From Streptomyces rugosispiralis (GTDB taxonomy: Bacteria; Actinomycetota; Actinomycetes; Streptomycetales; Streptomycetaceae): DNA of 64,000 nt. This document shows positions 7,518-17,499 of this stretch, in pieces. Both the position numbers and the translations under genes were made by a program. A model generated the notes under the pieces. That model saw nothing but the letters and a program-made list of their open reading frames with translations, made no database searches and was not told where the DNA came from. The stretch is taken from the NCBI RefSeq assembly GCF_024505145.1, contig NZ_JANIAA010000011.1:1-64000 (forward strand), in the 5' to 3' direction. Position 1 is the first letter of the stretch; the number at the start of each line of letters is the position of its first letter.

Positions 7518-8120
7518 ATGAACCTCGACCAGGCGGTGACACAGCACCGCACCCTGATCGTCGAGGGCTGCGACGGAGTCGGCAGGGACGCGCTGCTGAC
7601 CGGTCTCGCCCGCCGGCACGGCTACACCGTCACCCGCGCCTCCCGCGACCTCCCCCATGTCGATCCGGTCCGGCCGTACCGCGAACTCCTCCAGCACGAC
7701 GGCGCCCTCGCGGTCGACGCCGGGCTGGTCGGCGAGCTCGTCTACGGGCCGCTGCGCCGTGGCCACTCCCGGGTGACGTGGATTCAGGCGTTCGACTTCG
7801 CCGAGGCGGTGGCCGAGCGCCAGGGCGCCTTCGTCCATGTGACGGCCCCGGTGCACGTACTGGAGGACCGGCTGGCCGCGCGGGGCGCCTCGGCGGCGGC
7901 CCTCGCGGAGATCGACGCCGCGGTCACCGGCTATGACCACGCCTTTTCCACTCTCGCCGAGCACGCCCCGGTCCTCACCGTCGAGGAGGGGCCGGCGTCG
8001 GGCGGCGGTCCGGACCCGGATCCGGACCGCGGTGCGGCGGCGCCGGAGCCACCGGTGGCCTCGTTCGCCCGGCCCTTCCCGCGCATCCGCTCCCCCGTGC
8101 CGTTCGCCGAGCAGAGCTGA
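7518..8120 (+). CDS. Thymidylate-kinase-like P-loop protein with degenerate Walker A
   Basis: A 200-residue protein whose start (RTLIVEGCDGVGRDALL) matches the thymidylate/deoxynucleoside kinase P-loop EGxDGxGK(S/T), except that the invariant Lys-Ser/Thr is Arg-Asp (GRD). The central part (HVDPVRPYRELL; FVHVTAPVHVLEDRLAARG) fits a kinase fold including a lid-like segment. The last 40 residues are a Pro/Asp-rich tail. Without the Walker Lys, normal phosphotransfer is doubtful, so this may be a binding or regulatory protein. Start ATG 7518; spaced 67 bases from the next gene. Confidence 0.65.
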   Translation: MNLDQAVTQHRTLIVEGCDGVGRDALLTGLARRHGYTVTRASRDLPHVDPVRPYRELLQHDGALAVDAGLVGELVYGPLRRGHSRVTWIQAFDFAEAVAERQGAFVHVTAPVHVLEDRLAARGASAAALAEIDAAVTGYDHAFSTLAEHAPVLTVEEGPASGGGPDPDPDRGAAAPEPPVASFARPFPRIRSPVPFAEQS

Positions 8121-8186
8121 ACTCCCCGGCACCGCACCTAAGTTGGTGCTCCGCGAATCGCATCCGTACGGCAGGAGACTGGCGCT

Positions 8187-8999
8187 ATGACAGACGGCTC
8201 GTCCACCCCCGACCAGCAGGCCTCGACCAAGATCGACACAACGGTGCCGCATTCGGCCCGGATCTGGAACTACTGGATGGGCGGCAAGGACAACTACGAG
8301 GTCGACCGGATCGCCGGTGACGAGTACCGGGAGGTCGCCCCGAACATCGAGACCATGGCCCGCGCCTCGCGCGCGTACCTCATCCGCACCGTCACCCATG
8401 TGGCGGGCGAATGCGGGATCCGGCAGTTCCTGGACGTCGGCACCGGGCTGCCCACCTACGACAACACCCACCAGGTGGCCCAGCGGGTGGCGCCCGAGGC
8501 CCGCATCGTCTACGTGGACAACGACCCCCTGGTGCTCCGGCACGCCCAGGCGCTGCTCACCAGCACCCGCGAGGGGGTGACCGACTACATCGACGCCGAT
8601 CTGCACGAGCCCGAGCGGATCCTGGAGGCCGCGTCGAAGACGCTCGACTTCGACCGGCCCATCGCCCTGATGCTGATGGGCATCCTCGGCCACATCCAGA
8701 ACTACGACGAGTCGGTGTCGATCGTGCGGCGGCTCCAGGCCGCCTTACCGTCCGGCAGCTACTTCGTGCACTACGACAGCACCGACACCGACCAGGCGCT
8801 CAAGCAGGCACAGCAGGGCTACGACGACACCGGCGCCGTGCCGTATGTGCTGCGCAGCGTCGAGCAGATCGGCCGCTACTACGAGGGCCTGGAGCTGATC
8901 GAGCCCGGTATCGTGTCGTGTCCGCTGTGGCGCCCGGCCCCCTCCGAGACGGACATCGAGACCACCGATGTCCACGGGGGCGTGGCGCGCAAGCCGTGA
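8187..8999 (+). CDS. DUF574-family SAM-dependent methyltransferase
   Basis: A 270-residue protein of the actinobacterial Methyltransf_19 (DUF574) family: N-terminal signature SARIWNYWMGGKDNYEVDR, SAM-binding loop FLDVGTGLPTYDN, acidic VYVDNDPLVLRHA, and LMGILGHI. Substrates are not known for most members, which Streptomyces carries in many copies, often next to XRE/DUF397 pairs as here. The ATG follows CAGGAGACTGGCGCT. The protein is soluble. Confidence 0.88.
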   Translation: MTDGSSTPDQQASTKIDTTVPHSARIWNYWMGGKDNYEVDRIAGDEYREVAPNIETMARASRAYLIRTVTHVAGECGIRQFLDVGTGLPTYDNTHQVAQRVAPEARIVYVDNDPLVLRHAQALLTSTREGVTDYIDADLHEPERILEAASKTLDFDRPIALMLMGILGHIQNYDESVSIVRRLQAALPSGSYFVHYDSTDTDQALKQAQQGYDDTGAVPYVLRSVEQIGRYYEGLELIEPGIVSCPLWRPAPSETDIETTDVHGGVARKP

Positions 9000-9103
9000 C
9001 GGCGGTGACGACCAAACGAATGGTTCGGCCACCGGGGAGGTAACCCCCGCCCCCGTCGCGTCGTCAGACACGGCGCCGGGAAGCGAGGCGGAGGGACGCG
9101 CGG

Positions 9104-9922
9104 GTGTTCGAGGTCGGGGCCTGGAGAGTGCCCTCCGTCAAGCGGCTGCTGCGGGCGTCGGTCGCCGGTGCCCCCGCGGTCGTACGGCAGTGCCGCGGCC
9201 CCCGGGACGAGGCGCCGGGGCGGCCGCGGCACCTGGCCATCATCATGGACGGGAACGGGCGCTGGGCCGCCCTGCGCGGCCTCTCCCGCACCCGTGGCCA
9301 TCAGGCGGGGGTGCTCGCGCTGCCGCGGGTGGTGGACACGGCCCTGGAGGAGGGCATCGAACACCTGTCGCTGTTCTTCTTCTCCACCGAGAACTGGAAC
9401 CGGCCGCGCGGCGAGGTGGCCGCCCTGATGCGGCTCACCGCCCAGTTGGCGGATGTCTTCCGGGGCTACGGCGAGCGGGGGGTGCGGCTGCGCTGGCTGG
9501 GCTCGGAGGCCCGGCTCCCCCGGGCCACACTGGCCGCGCTCCGCCGCGCGGAGGACGACACCCGCGACAACCACGCCATGACGCTGGCCTTCTGCTTCAA
9601 CCACGGCGGCCGGGAGGAGATCGCCCGCGCCGCCACCTCGCTGGCCCGCGCCTCGGCGGACGGCGCGCTGGACCCCGGGGCCATCGACGAGGCGCTGTTC
9701 ACCCGCCATCTGCCGCACGCCGATCTGCCGGACATCGACATGCTGGTGCGCACCTCCGGGGAGCAGCGCATCTCCAACTTCATGCTCTGGCGGGCGGCCT
9801 ACGCGGAGCTCTTCTTCGTGGACACCCTGTGGCCCGACTTCACCGGTGAGGAGCTCCGCGCGCTGCTGGCCGCGTTCGCCTCCCGGAAGCGGCGCTTCGG
9901 TGCGGGGGTCGGCCCCGTCTGA
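9104..9922 (+). CDS. cis-Prenyltransferase (undecaprenyl diphosphate synthase family)
   Basis: A 272-residue enzyme of the UppS family, condensing isopentenyl diphosphate onto an allylic diphosphate in cis. Motifs: HLAIIMDGNGRWA (catalytic Asp about residue 49), FFSTENWNRP, and the C-terminal RTSGEQRISNFMLW with FVDTLWPDF. The first 40 residues before the core are a basic extension. Start GTG 9104, with a weak upstream purine stretch. Streptomyces normally has a housekeeping uppS elsewhere, so this is probably a second copy with a specialised chain length or pathway role; that is inference. Convergent with the acyl-CoA dehydrogenase. Confidence 0.85.
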   Translation: MFEVGAWRVPSVKRLLRASVAGAPAVVRQCRGPRDEAPGRPRHLAIIMDGNGRWAALRGLSRTRGHQAGVLALPRVVDTALEEGIEHLSLFFFSTENWNRPRGEVAALMRLTAQLADVFRGYGERGVRLRWLGSEARLPRATLAALRRAEDDTRDNHAMTLAFCFNHGGREEIARAATSLARASADGALDPGAIDEALFTRHLPHADLPDIDMLVRTSGEQRISNFMLWRAAYAELFFVDTLWPDFTGEELRALLAAFASRKRRFGAGVGPV

Positions 9923-9973
9923 CGCGTCCGCCGCTCCTAAGCAGGTCGGAGGAAGTCCGCTACGGTCCGGGCA

Positions 9974-9990
9974 GCGCCCCGAAGGGGCGC
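9974..9990. terminator. Strong hairpin after the prenyltransferase gene
   Basis: GCGCCCC-GAA-GGGGCGC: a perfect 7-bp stem with a 3-base loop, 52 bases after the stop. It is the classic compact Streptomyces terminator/REP form and leads into dispersed repeat module B. Confidence 0.7.
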
Positions 9991-9998
9991 GGGACTGT

Positions 9999-10088
9999 GT
10001 CGATGTGCGGCTCCGCCGCGTGGGCGCGACCAGCCACGACGGCGCCGCAGTCGGCCGACGACGCATCGCGGCACTTCCAGCGGAGCGC

Positions 10089-10091
<3 letters not shown>
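9999..10091. repeat. Dispersed repeat module B, second copy
   Basis: Shares TGCGGCTCCGCCGCGTGGG, ACCAGCCACGAC and CGGAGCGCTCAGCGGA with 2011-2082. As there, it extends over the stop codon of the minus-strand gene, which ends Arg-stop in both cases. Confidence 0.8.
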
Positions 10092-11315
<1,224 letters not shown>

Positions 11316-11331
11316 GACCCCTCCACGTGCT

Positions 11332-11361
11332 TGTTACCTGCGGTAACAGCAGTCTGTTACC
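11332..11361. promoter_or_regulatory. TetR-type operator upstream of the acyl-CoA dehydrogenase
   Basis: TGTTACC (11332-11338), TGC, GGTAACA (11342-11348): a perfect 7-bp inverted repeat, followed six bases later by a third TGTTACC (11355-11361). It is placed so that it would overlap the dehydrogenase promoter. The nearest regulator is the divergent TetR gene, so this is its probable operator. Confidence 0.7.
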
Positions 11362-11508
11362 GCCCAGTAGGGGATGTCAACTCCCCCGGGCACGCGGGCC
11401 CCGCGGCCCCTTCGGGTGTTACGTTGCGCTTCAGCGTGGAGCGCGAGCGCGCCGGGAAGCGCGAGGTGCGAAGGCGCGAGTACGACATCGGGGGCGGGGA
11501 GGCAACGC

Positions 11509-12165
11509 ATGCGGACCGGGACCAGCCAGCGGGACGACCAGCGACAGACGGCCCAGCAGAGGCGCAAGGAACTGCTGGAGGCCGCGGACCGGGTGGTGCT
11601 GCGCGACGGGCCAGAGGCCTCGATGAACGCCATCGCCGCCGAAGCGGGCATCACCAAGCCCATTCTGTACCGCCACTTCGGCGACAAGGGCGGACTGTAC
11701 CGTGCCCTCGCCAAGCGCCACACCGACGCCCTGCTCGCCTCGCTGCGCGCGGCCCTGGACGCGCCCGCCGACGACCGCAGGCAGCGGGTGGAGGCCACAC
11801 TGGACACCTATCTGGCGGCGATCGAGGCCCGGCCACAGGTGTACCGCTTCCTGATGCACCCGGCCGACCACGGCCAGCCGGAGCCGGAGACGAGCTTCGA
11901 CGTGGGCCACCACTCCGCCCCACTGCTGCGGCGGCTCGGCGAGGAGCTGGCCACGGTGATCGCCGAGCGGGTGGAGCTGGGATCCGGCGGCGAGGAGGTG
12001 GCCCGGGTCTGGGGCCATGGGATCGTCGGCATGATGCACGCGGCCGGTGACTGGTGGCTGCGCGACCGGCCCTGCGCACGCGGCCAGTTGGTGCACCACC
12101 TCACCGATCTGCTCTGGGGGCGGCTGTCGCTGGCGGACGACCGGGTCGGCGCACCGGGCTTCTGA
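11509..12165 (+). CDS. TetR-family transcriptional regulator
   Basis: A 218-residue repressor. The N-terminal TetR helix-turn-helix spans about residues 18-65 (RRKELLEAADRVVLRDGPE; MNAIAAEAGITKPILYRHFG). The C-terminal all-helical ligand domain (FLMHPADHGQPEPETSF; VWGHGIVGMMHAAGDWWL) is of the kind seen in regulators of fatty acid or acyl-CoA metabolism. Start ATG 11509 follows GGGGAGGCAACGC. It is divergent from an acyl-CoA dehydrogenase and separated by a perfect palindrome, which suggests it controls that gene; the long 147-base gap to its own start could include an autoregulated promoter. Confidence 0.88.
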   Translation: MRTGTSQRDDQRQTAQQRRKELLEAADRVVLRDGPEASMNAIAAEAGITKPILYRHFGDKGGLYRALAKRHTDALLASLRAALDAPADDRRQRVEATLDTYLAAIEARPQVYRFLMHPADHGQPEPETSFDVGHHSAPLLRRLGEELATVIAERVELGSGGEEVARVWGHGIVGMMHAAGDWWLRDRPCARGQLVHHLTDLLWGRLSLADDRVGAPGF

Positions 12166-12210
12166 GGCCCCGGCGGCTCCCCGGCAGCGGCTCATGGCCC
12201 GCCGACCCCT

Positions 12211-12768
12211 CTACTCCTCGGCCCCCGCCGACGGCGCCCAGGGGGCGCGGCGGATCGCCCGCAGCGCCCTGCGCCGCCGCAGCCCGGCGAGCCGGTCGAT
12301 GAACAGCCCGCCGTCCAGATGGTCGGACTCGTGCTGCAGACAGCGCGCGAAGAAGCCCGTGCCCTCGATCCGCACCGGCTCCCCGGTCATCGTCACGCCC
12401 TCGATCACCACGTGGTCGTAGCGCGGAGTGCCCGCCTCCAGGCCAGGCAGCGACAGACAGCCCTCCGGCCCGCGCACCGTCACCCCGTCGGCCGCCGCCG
12501 GCCGGGGGTTGACGACATGCCCCAGATGGCGGCGGTCCTCGTCGTCCGGGCAGTCGAAGACGAAAACCCGCAGCCCGACACCGATCTGATTGGCCGCGAG
12601 GCCCACCCCGTGGGCCGCGTACATCGTGGCGTACATGTCCTCGATCAGCCGGGCCAGCTCGGCGTCGAACGCGGTGACCGCCTCGCACGGCGCACGCAGC
12701 GCCGGATCGCCGAAGAGCCGCAGGGGCCGCACCGCTCCGCGGCTGCCCGGGATCACGCCATGTCGCAT
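12211..12768 (-). CDS. def: Peptide deformylase
   Basis: A 185-residue metalloenzyme that removes the N-formyl group from nascent proteins. All three motifs are present: GVGLAANQIG, EGCLSLPG (Cys metal ligand) and QHESDHLDG (the two His ligands and catalytic Glu). The start is ATG 12766-12768 (MRHGVIPGS); a longer open frame upstream has no domain content. The C-terminal tail (RRRRALRAIRRAPWAPSAG) is basic. Streptomyces commonly has several def paralogues; whether this one is the essential copy cannot be told. Convergent with the TetR gene. Confidence 0.92.
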   Translation of the reverse strand: MRHGVIPGSRGAVRPLRLFGDPALRAPCEAVTAFDAELARLIEDMYATMYAAHGVGLAANQIGVGLRVFVFDCPDDEDRRHLGHVVNPRPAAADGVTVRGPEGCLSLPGLEAGTPRYDHVVIEGVTMTGEPVRIEGTGFFARCLQHESDHLDGGLFIDRLAGLRRRRALRAIRRAPWAPSAGAEE

Positions 12769-12958
12769 GGCAGCCAAGCCTACGGGGCCGGTGAGACGGG
12801 CCCCGCACGCGCGGCCGGGATTCGGGACAGCCGCCGGATCTCGATAGGCTGCTCTCCGACCGTGGCCTCCCGGCCGGCGACGCGGCACGGAGGGGGCATA
12901 CCACCGGCGCCTCGGGGGGCAGGAGCGGCGCCGGTATGCGAGGAGGATCGAGAAGACG

Positions 12959-14197
12959 ATGGCAGGCAACTCGGAGCCGCTGTCACCGCGGGCCAAACTG
13001 GCCGTGACGGCGGGCAGGGCCGCGGCGGCGGTATCGAAGGCCGCGGGTCGCGGCAGCGGATCGGTGATCGGCGGCAAAGTGGCCCTGCGCCTCGACCCCG
13101 ATCTGCTGAGCAGGCTGGCGCAGCACCTGGACGTCATCCTGGTGTCGGCGACCAACGGCAAGACCACGACCACCCGGCTCATCGCCGAGGCGCTGCGGGC
13201 GGCCGGCCCGGTCGTCTCCAACGCGCTGGGCGCCAATATGCCGGCCGGTATCACCTCGGCCCTGGCGGGCGGCTCCGATGCCCGGTACGGCGTCATCGAG
13301 GTCGACGAGAAGTACCTCGCCGGTGTGGCGCGCGACACCGAGCCCAAGGCCATCGCGCTCCTCAACCTCTCCCGTGATCAGCTCGACCGCGCCGCCGAGA
13401 CCCGCATGCTCGCCGAGAAGTGGCGCGAGGGCCTGACCGGCTCCAAGGCGGTCGTGATCGCCAACGCCGACGACCCACTGATCGTCTGGGCCGCCTCCTC
13501 GAGCCCCAATGTGGTCTGGGTCGCGGCCGGGCAGGAGTGGAAGGACGACGCCTGGTCCTGCCCGTCCTGCGGCGGTGTGCTGCAGCGTCCGGGCGACGAC
13601 TGGGTCTGCGGGGAGTGCGGCTTCCGCCGCCCGGTCCCCAGCTGGGCGCTGAACGGCGACTACGTCCTCGACCCGCACGGCGCCGCCTGGCCCATCCAGC
13701 TCCAGCTCCCCGGCCGCGCCAACAAGGCCAACGCGGCCACCTCGGCCGCCGTCGCCGCCACCTTCGGGGTGCCCCCGCAGGTCGCGCTGGAGCGGATGTA
13801 CCAGGTCCAGGCCGTGGCCGGCCGCTACGACGTGGTCACCTTCCAGGAGCGCCAACTGCGGCTGCTGCTGGCGAAGAACCCGGCCGGCTGGCTGGAGACC
13901 TTCTCGCTGATCGACCCGCCGCCCACCCCGGTGATCCTCTCGGTGAACGCGCGGGGCGCCGACGGTACCGACACCTCCTGGCTGTGGGACGTGGACTACA
14001 CCCGGCTGGCCGGGCACCCGATCTGCCTGATCGGCGACCGCAAGCTGGACCTCGCGGTGCGCCTGGAGGTCGCCGGGCTGGACTTCCGGGTCTGCGCGGA
14101 CGCGGACGAGGCGGTGCGGATCTCCCCGCCCGGCCGCATCGAGGTGATCGCCAACTACACCGCGTTCCAGGACCTGCGCCGCCGGGTCGGCAACTGA
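12959..14197 (+). CDS. murT: Lipid II isoglutaminyl synthase, MurT subunit
   Basis: A 412-residue Mur-ligase-like protein that with GatD amidates the D-Glu of lipid II in the cytoplasm. The ATP loop is SATNGKTTTTRLI (about residues 63-75); a four-Cys zinc ribbon (CPSC...CGEC, residues about 200-222) is inserted in the central domain as in known MurT proteins; the C-terminal DUF1727 domain follows (VILSVNARGADGTDTSWLWDVDY). The ATG is preceded by CGAGGAGGATC, a strong ribosome site. gatD follows 22 bases downstream, forming the expected two-gene operon. Confidence 0.93.
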   Translation: MAGNSEPLSPRAKLAVTAGRAAAAVSKAAGRGSGSVIGGKVALRLDPDLLSRLAQHLDVILVSATNGKTTTTRLIAEALRAAGPVVSNALGANMPAGITSALAGGSDARYGVIEVDEKYLAGVARDTEPKAIALLNLSRDQLDRAAETRMLAEKWREGLTGSKAVVIANADDPLIVWAASSSPNVVWVAAGQEWKDDAWSCPSCGGVLQRPGDDWVCGECGFRRPVPSWALNGDYVLDPHGAAWPIQLQLPGRANKANAATSAAVAATFGVPPQVALERMYQVQAVAGRYDVVTFQERQLRLLLAKNPAGWLETFSLIDPPPTPVILSVNARGADGTDTSWLWDVDYTRLAGHPICLIGDRKLDLAVRLEVAGLDFRVCADADEAVRISPPGRIEVIANYTAFQDLRRRVGN

Positions 14198-14219
14198 CCC
14201 CCGTACGAGAGGCACGAAG

Positions 14220-14957
14220 ATGCGTAGCATGAGCCAGAACGGCCTGCGTCTGGTGTGGGTCTACCCGGACCTGCTGAGCACGTACGGCGACCAGGGCAAC
14301 GTCCTGGTGGTGGAGCGCCGGGCGCGGCAGCGCGGGCTGGAGGTCTCCCGCCTGGACGTCCGCTCCGACCAGCAGATCCCCACCTCCGGGGACGTCTATC
14401 TGATCGGTGGCGGCGAGGACCGCCCGCAGCGGCTGGCCGCCGAGCGGCTGATGCGGGACGGCGGGCTGAGCCGGGCGGTGGCCAACGGGGCGATCGTCTT
14501 CTCGGTGTGCGCCGGGTACCAGATCCTCGGCCATGAGTTCGTCAACGACCTCGGGCAGCGCCAGCAGGGCCTGGGCCTGCTGGACGTGGTCAGCACCCGC
14601 GGCGAGGGCGCCCGGTGCGTCGGTGACGTGCTGGCCGACATCGACGAGCGGCTGGGGCTGCCCCCGCTGACCGGCTTCGAGAACCATCAGGGCGTCACCC
14701 ACCTGGGCCCGACCGCCCGCCCGTTCGCCCGGGTCCGGTTCGGCAACGGAAACGGCACCGGGGACGGCTTCGAGGGCGCGTACAGCGACACCGTCTTCGG
14801 GACGTACATGCACGGCCCGGTGATGGCCCGCAATCCGCATATCGCGGACCACCTGCTGAAGCTGGCCCTCGATGTGAACGCGCTGCCGCCGGTCAACGAC
14901 CAGTGGTACGAGGCGCTGCGCAACGAGCGGATCGCGGCGGCGACCCAGCCCGCCTGA
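14220..14957 (+). CDS. gatD: Lipid II isoglutaminyl synthase, GatD glutaminase subunit
   Basis: A 245-residue class I glutamine amidotransferase (CobB/CobQ-type) that supplies ammonia to MurT. The catalytic Cys is in FSVCAGYQILG (about residue 97) and the catalytic His in TYMHGPVMARNP near the C-terminus. The N-terminus RLVWVYPDLLSTYGDQGN is typical. Start: ATG 14220 after GAGAGGCACGAA; an ATG at 14229 is possible. It completes the peptidoglycan amidation pair with murT. A 177-base leader to pfkA follows. Confidence 0.92.
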   Translation: MRSMSQNGLRLVWVYPDLLSTYGDQGNVLVVERRARQRGLEVSRLDVRSDQQIPTSGDVYLIGGGEDRPQRLAAERLMRDGGLSRAVANGAIVFSVCAGYQILGHEFVNDLGQRQQGLGLLDVVSTRGEGARCVGDVLADIDERLGLPPLTGFENHQGVTHLGPTARPFARVRFGNGNGTGDGFEGAYSDTVFGTYMHGPVMARNPHIADHLLKLALDVNALPPVNDQWYEALRNERIAAATQPA

Positions 14958-15134
14958 GCCGCGCCCCGCTCGCTCGAGCGCAGCTCAGACGCCGTTCGAA
15001 CACAAGGTGACCGCATGGCGGACATCAGGCCTTCGGCCGCGCCCCCGCCGCCCGCCCGCTTGTAGGGTGGCGGGGTCCCGCCGGACGACGCGGTCCGGCC
15101 GTCGGCCCCCATCTCAGACAGAGGTATGCGTGCC

Positions 15135-16160
15135 ATGCGCATTGGTGTGCTCACGTCCGGCGGCGACTGCCCCGGCCTGAACGCGGTCATCAGGTCAGTC
15201 GTCCACCGTGCCACCGTCGACCACGGCGATGAGGTGATCGGCTTCCAGGACGGCTGGAAGGGCCTGCTGGAGTGCGACTACCGCAAGCTGGACCTGGACG
15301 CCGTGAGCGGCATCCTGGCCCTCGGCGGCACCATCCTCGGCTCCACCCGGGTGCGCCCGGAACATCTGCGGGACGGCGTGGAGCGGGCCAAGGGGCATGT
15401 GGCGGAGCTCGGCCTGGACGCGGTCATCCCCATCGGCGGTGAGGGCACGCTGAAGGCCGCCCGGCTGCTCTCGGACGCCGGGCTGCCGATCGTCGGCGTG
15501 CCCAAGACCATCGACAACGACATCGCCTCGACCGATGTGACCTTCGGTTTCGACACCGCGGTCGGGGTCGCCACCGAGGCCCTGGACCGGCTCAAGACCA
15601 CCGCGGAGTCCCATCAGCGGGTGCTGATCGTCGAGGTCATGGGCCGGAACACCGGCTGGATCGCGCTGCACTCCGGCATGGCCGCGGGCGCCCACGCCAT
15701 CGTCGTCCCGGAGCGCCCGTTCGACATCGAGGAGCTGGCCGGGACCGTCGGGGCACGGTTCGAGGCGGGCAAGAAGTTCGCGATCGTGGTGGTGGCCGAG
15801 GGCGCCAAGCCGCGCGAGGGCACGATGGACTACGAGGCCGGCGGCCGGGACGTCTACGGCCACGAGCGCTTCGCGGGCATCGCCCGCCACCTCTCCGTGG
15901 AGCTCGAGCGGCGGCTCGGCAAGGAGGCGCGGGCGGTCATCCTGGGCCATGTGCAGCGCGGTGGCACCCCGACGGCGTACGACAGGGTGCTGGCCACCCG
16001 CTTCGGCTGGCACGCGGTCGAGGCGGCCCACCGCGGCGAATTCGGCACGATCACGGCGCTGCGCGGCACGGACATCGCCCTGGTGCCGCTCACGGCGGCC
16101 GTGGAGCGGCTGAAGACGGTCCCCGCCGAGCGGTACCTCGAAGCCGAATGCGTACTGTAG
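15135..16160 (+). CDS. pfkA: 6-phosphofructokinase
   Basis: A 341-residue cytoplasmic enzyme phosphorylating fructose 6-phosphate. Motifs: LTSGGDCPGLNAVIR at the N-terminus, PIGGEGTLKAA (the Gly after Glu is the residue that favours ATP over pyrophosphate), PKTIDNDI with the catalytic Asp, EVMGRNTGWIA, and GHVQRGGTPTAYDR. This is the actinobacterial ATP-dependent group, of which Streptomyces has several copies (pfkA, pfkA2, pfkA3 in S. coelicolor). Start ATG 15135 has AGAGG ten bases upstream; ATG 15126 is too close to it. Monocistronic. Confidence 0.93.
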   Translation: MRIGVLTSGGDCPGLNAVIRSVVHRATVDHGDEVIGFQDGWKGLLECDYRKLDLDAVSGILALGGTILGSTRVRPEHLRDGVERAKGHVAELGLDAVIPIGGEGTLKAARLLSDAGLPIVGVPKTIDNDIASTDVTFGFDTAVGVATEALDRLKTTAESHQRVLIVEVMGRNTGWIALHSGMAAGAHAIVVPERPFDIEELAGTVGARFEAGKKFAIVVVAEGAKPREGTMDYEAGGRDVYGHERFAGIARHLSVELERRLGKEARAVILGHVQRGGTPTAYDRVLATRFGWHAVEAAHRGEFGTITALRGTDIALVPLTAAVERLKTVPAERYLEAECVL

Positions 16161-16278
16161 GTACGACACAAGCCGGATACAGCCGATTCACACCGCGACC
16201 ATCAATTGCGCAACCCACGCGGCGAGCGACCAGGTCCGCGAGAGCGGCGCCGGTTTAGGCGCAAAAAGGGGAGAGCTG

Positions 16279-17229
16279 ATGGATCACGGCGGGCACGGCA
16301 TGATGATGGATCTGCCGCCGTTCACGCTGTCGCGCGGGCTGGAGTTCGGCGGCGATCCGGTCTTCCTGGTCGGCTGTGTGCTGGCGCTCGGTCTTTACGG
16401 GTGGGGCGCCGCGCGGCTGTGGCGGCGCGGCGACGCCTGGCCGGTGGGGCGGGTGGTCTCCTTCGTGCTCGGGGTGGTGACCATCGCGATCGCGATGTGC
16501 ACCAAGCTGAACGACTACGGCATGGTCATGTTCAGCGTCCATATGGTGCAGCACATGATCATCAGCATGGTCTCGCCGATCCTGCTGCTGCTGGGCGCGC
16601 CGGTCACGCTGACCCTGCGGGCCCTCCCCGCGGCCGGGCGCGGCCGCAAGGGGCCCCGGGAGCTGCTGGTCGCGCTGTTGCACAGCCGCTATATGCGGAT
16701 CATCACCCACCCGGCGTTCACCATCCCGCTGTTCATCGCGAGCCTGTACGCGCTGTACTTCACCCCGCTCTTCGACTTCCTGATGGAGAGCAAGGCCGGG
16801 CATATCGCGATGATGGTCCACTTCCTCGCGGTGGGCCTGGTCTTCTTCTGGCCGATCATGGGCGTGGACCCGGGCCCGCACCGGCCCGGCTATGTGATGC
16901 GGATGCTGGAGCTGTTCGCGGGCATGCCGTTCCACGCGTTCTTCGGCATCGCGCTGATGATGGCGACCGAGCCCATGGTCGGCACGTACCAGCATCCGCC
17001 CGCCTCGCTGGGCATCGACGCGCTGTCGGACCAGACCTGGGCGGGCGGTATCGCCTGGGCCTTCAGCGAGATCCCGTCGGTGATCGTGCTGGTGGCGCTG
17101 GTCTACCAGTGGTACAAGTCCGAGCAGCGCCAGGCGCGGCGCATCGACCGCACCGCGGACCGGGACGGCGACCAGGAGCTCGCGGCGTACAACGCCTATC
17201 TGGCCTCGCTCCAGTCCCGGAGTAACTGA
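16279..17229 (+). CDS. Cytochrome c oxidase assembly protein, CtaG-like
   Basis: A 316-residue membrane protein with about seven hydrophobic segments (for example VFLVGCVLALGLYGWG, MIISMVSPILLLLGAPV, IPSVIVLVALVYQWY). It contains the Caa3_CtaG family histidine clusters FSVHMVQHMIIS and HIAMMVHFLAVG, and FWPIMGVDPGPHRPGY. CtaG-type proteins assist copper delivery to cytochrome oxidase; the N-terminal MDHGGHGMMMD stretch, His/Met-rich, could also bind copper. The ATG follows GGGGAGAGCTG. A small membrane gene lies downstream beyond a dispersed repeat. Confidence 0.85.
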   Translation: MDHGGHGMMMDLPPFTLSRGLEFGGDPVFLVGCVLALGLYGWGAARLWRRGDAWPVGRVVSFVLGVVTIAIAMCTKLNDYGMVMFSVHMVQHMIISMVSPILLLLGAPVTLTLRALPAAGRGRKGPRELLVALLHSRYMRIITHPAFTIPLFIASLYALYFTPLFDFLMESKAGHIAMMVHFLAVGLVFFWPIMGVDPGPHRPGYVMRMLELFAGMPFHAFFGIALMMATEPMVGTYQHPPASLGIDALSDQTWAGGIAWAFSEIPSVIVLVALVYQWYKSEQRQARRIDRTADRDGDQELAAYNAYLASLQSRSN

Positions 17230-17499
17230 GTCCGGTCCCGGCGGCGTGCTGAGCGGGGTCCGCCTGGTCCCGCCGCCTGCGGCGGGCTGCTCCCCGCCCC
17301 GCCCCGCCCCTTCCCACAACTGGGGCTTGGCCCCAGACCCCGCTCCCCAAGCGCCGGAGGGGCTGGAAGACGGAGTTCCGCCGCATGATCCGCCGGACAC
17401 CCCGTAGCGGCCAGGGCCCGGACCGCGAGACCATGGACCCGGGCCCTGGGGCCCGGGTCCTGGCGAAGGGGCGTCGGGACCGCCGTGAGGAGGTCGGGG
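17230..17499. repeat. Dispersed repeat module A with flanking hairpins
   Basis: 17275-17318 repeats module A of 1969-2007 (GCCTGCGGCGGGCTGCTC then C-rich sequence and CTTCCCAC). It is followed by a hairpin around TGGGGCTTGGCCCCA (17323-17337) and the sequence CCCCAAGCGCCGGAGGGGC. Such units are common Streptomyces intergenic elements and may end the CtaG-like transcript. No gene is seen. Confidence 0.65.
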
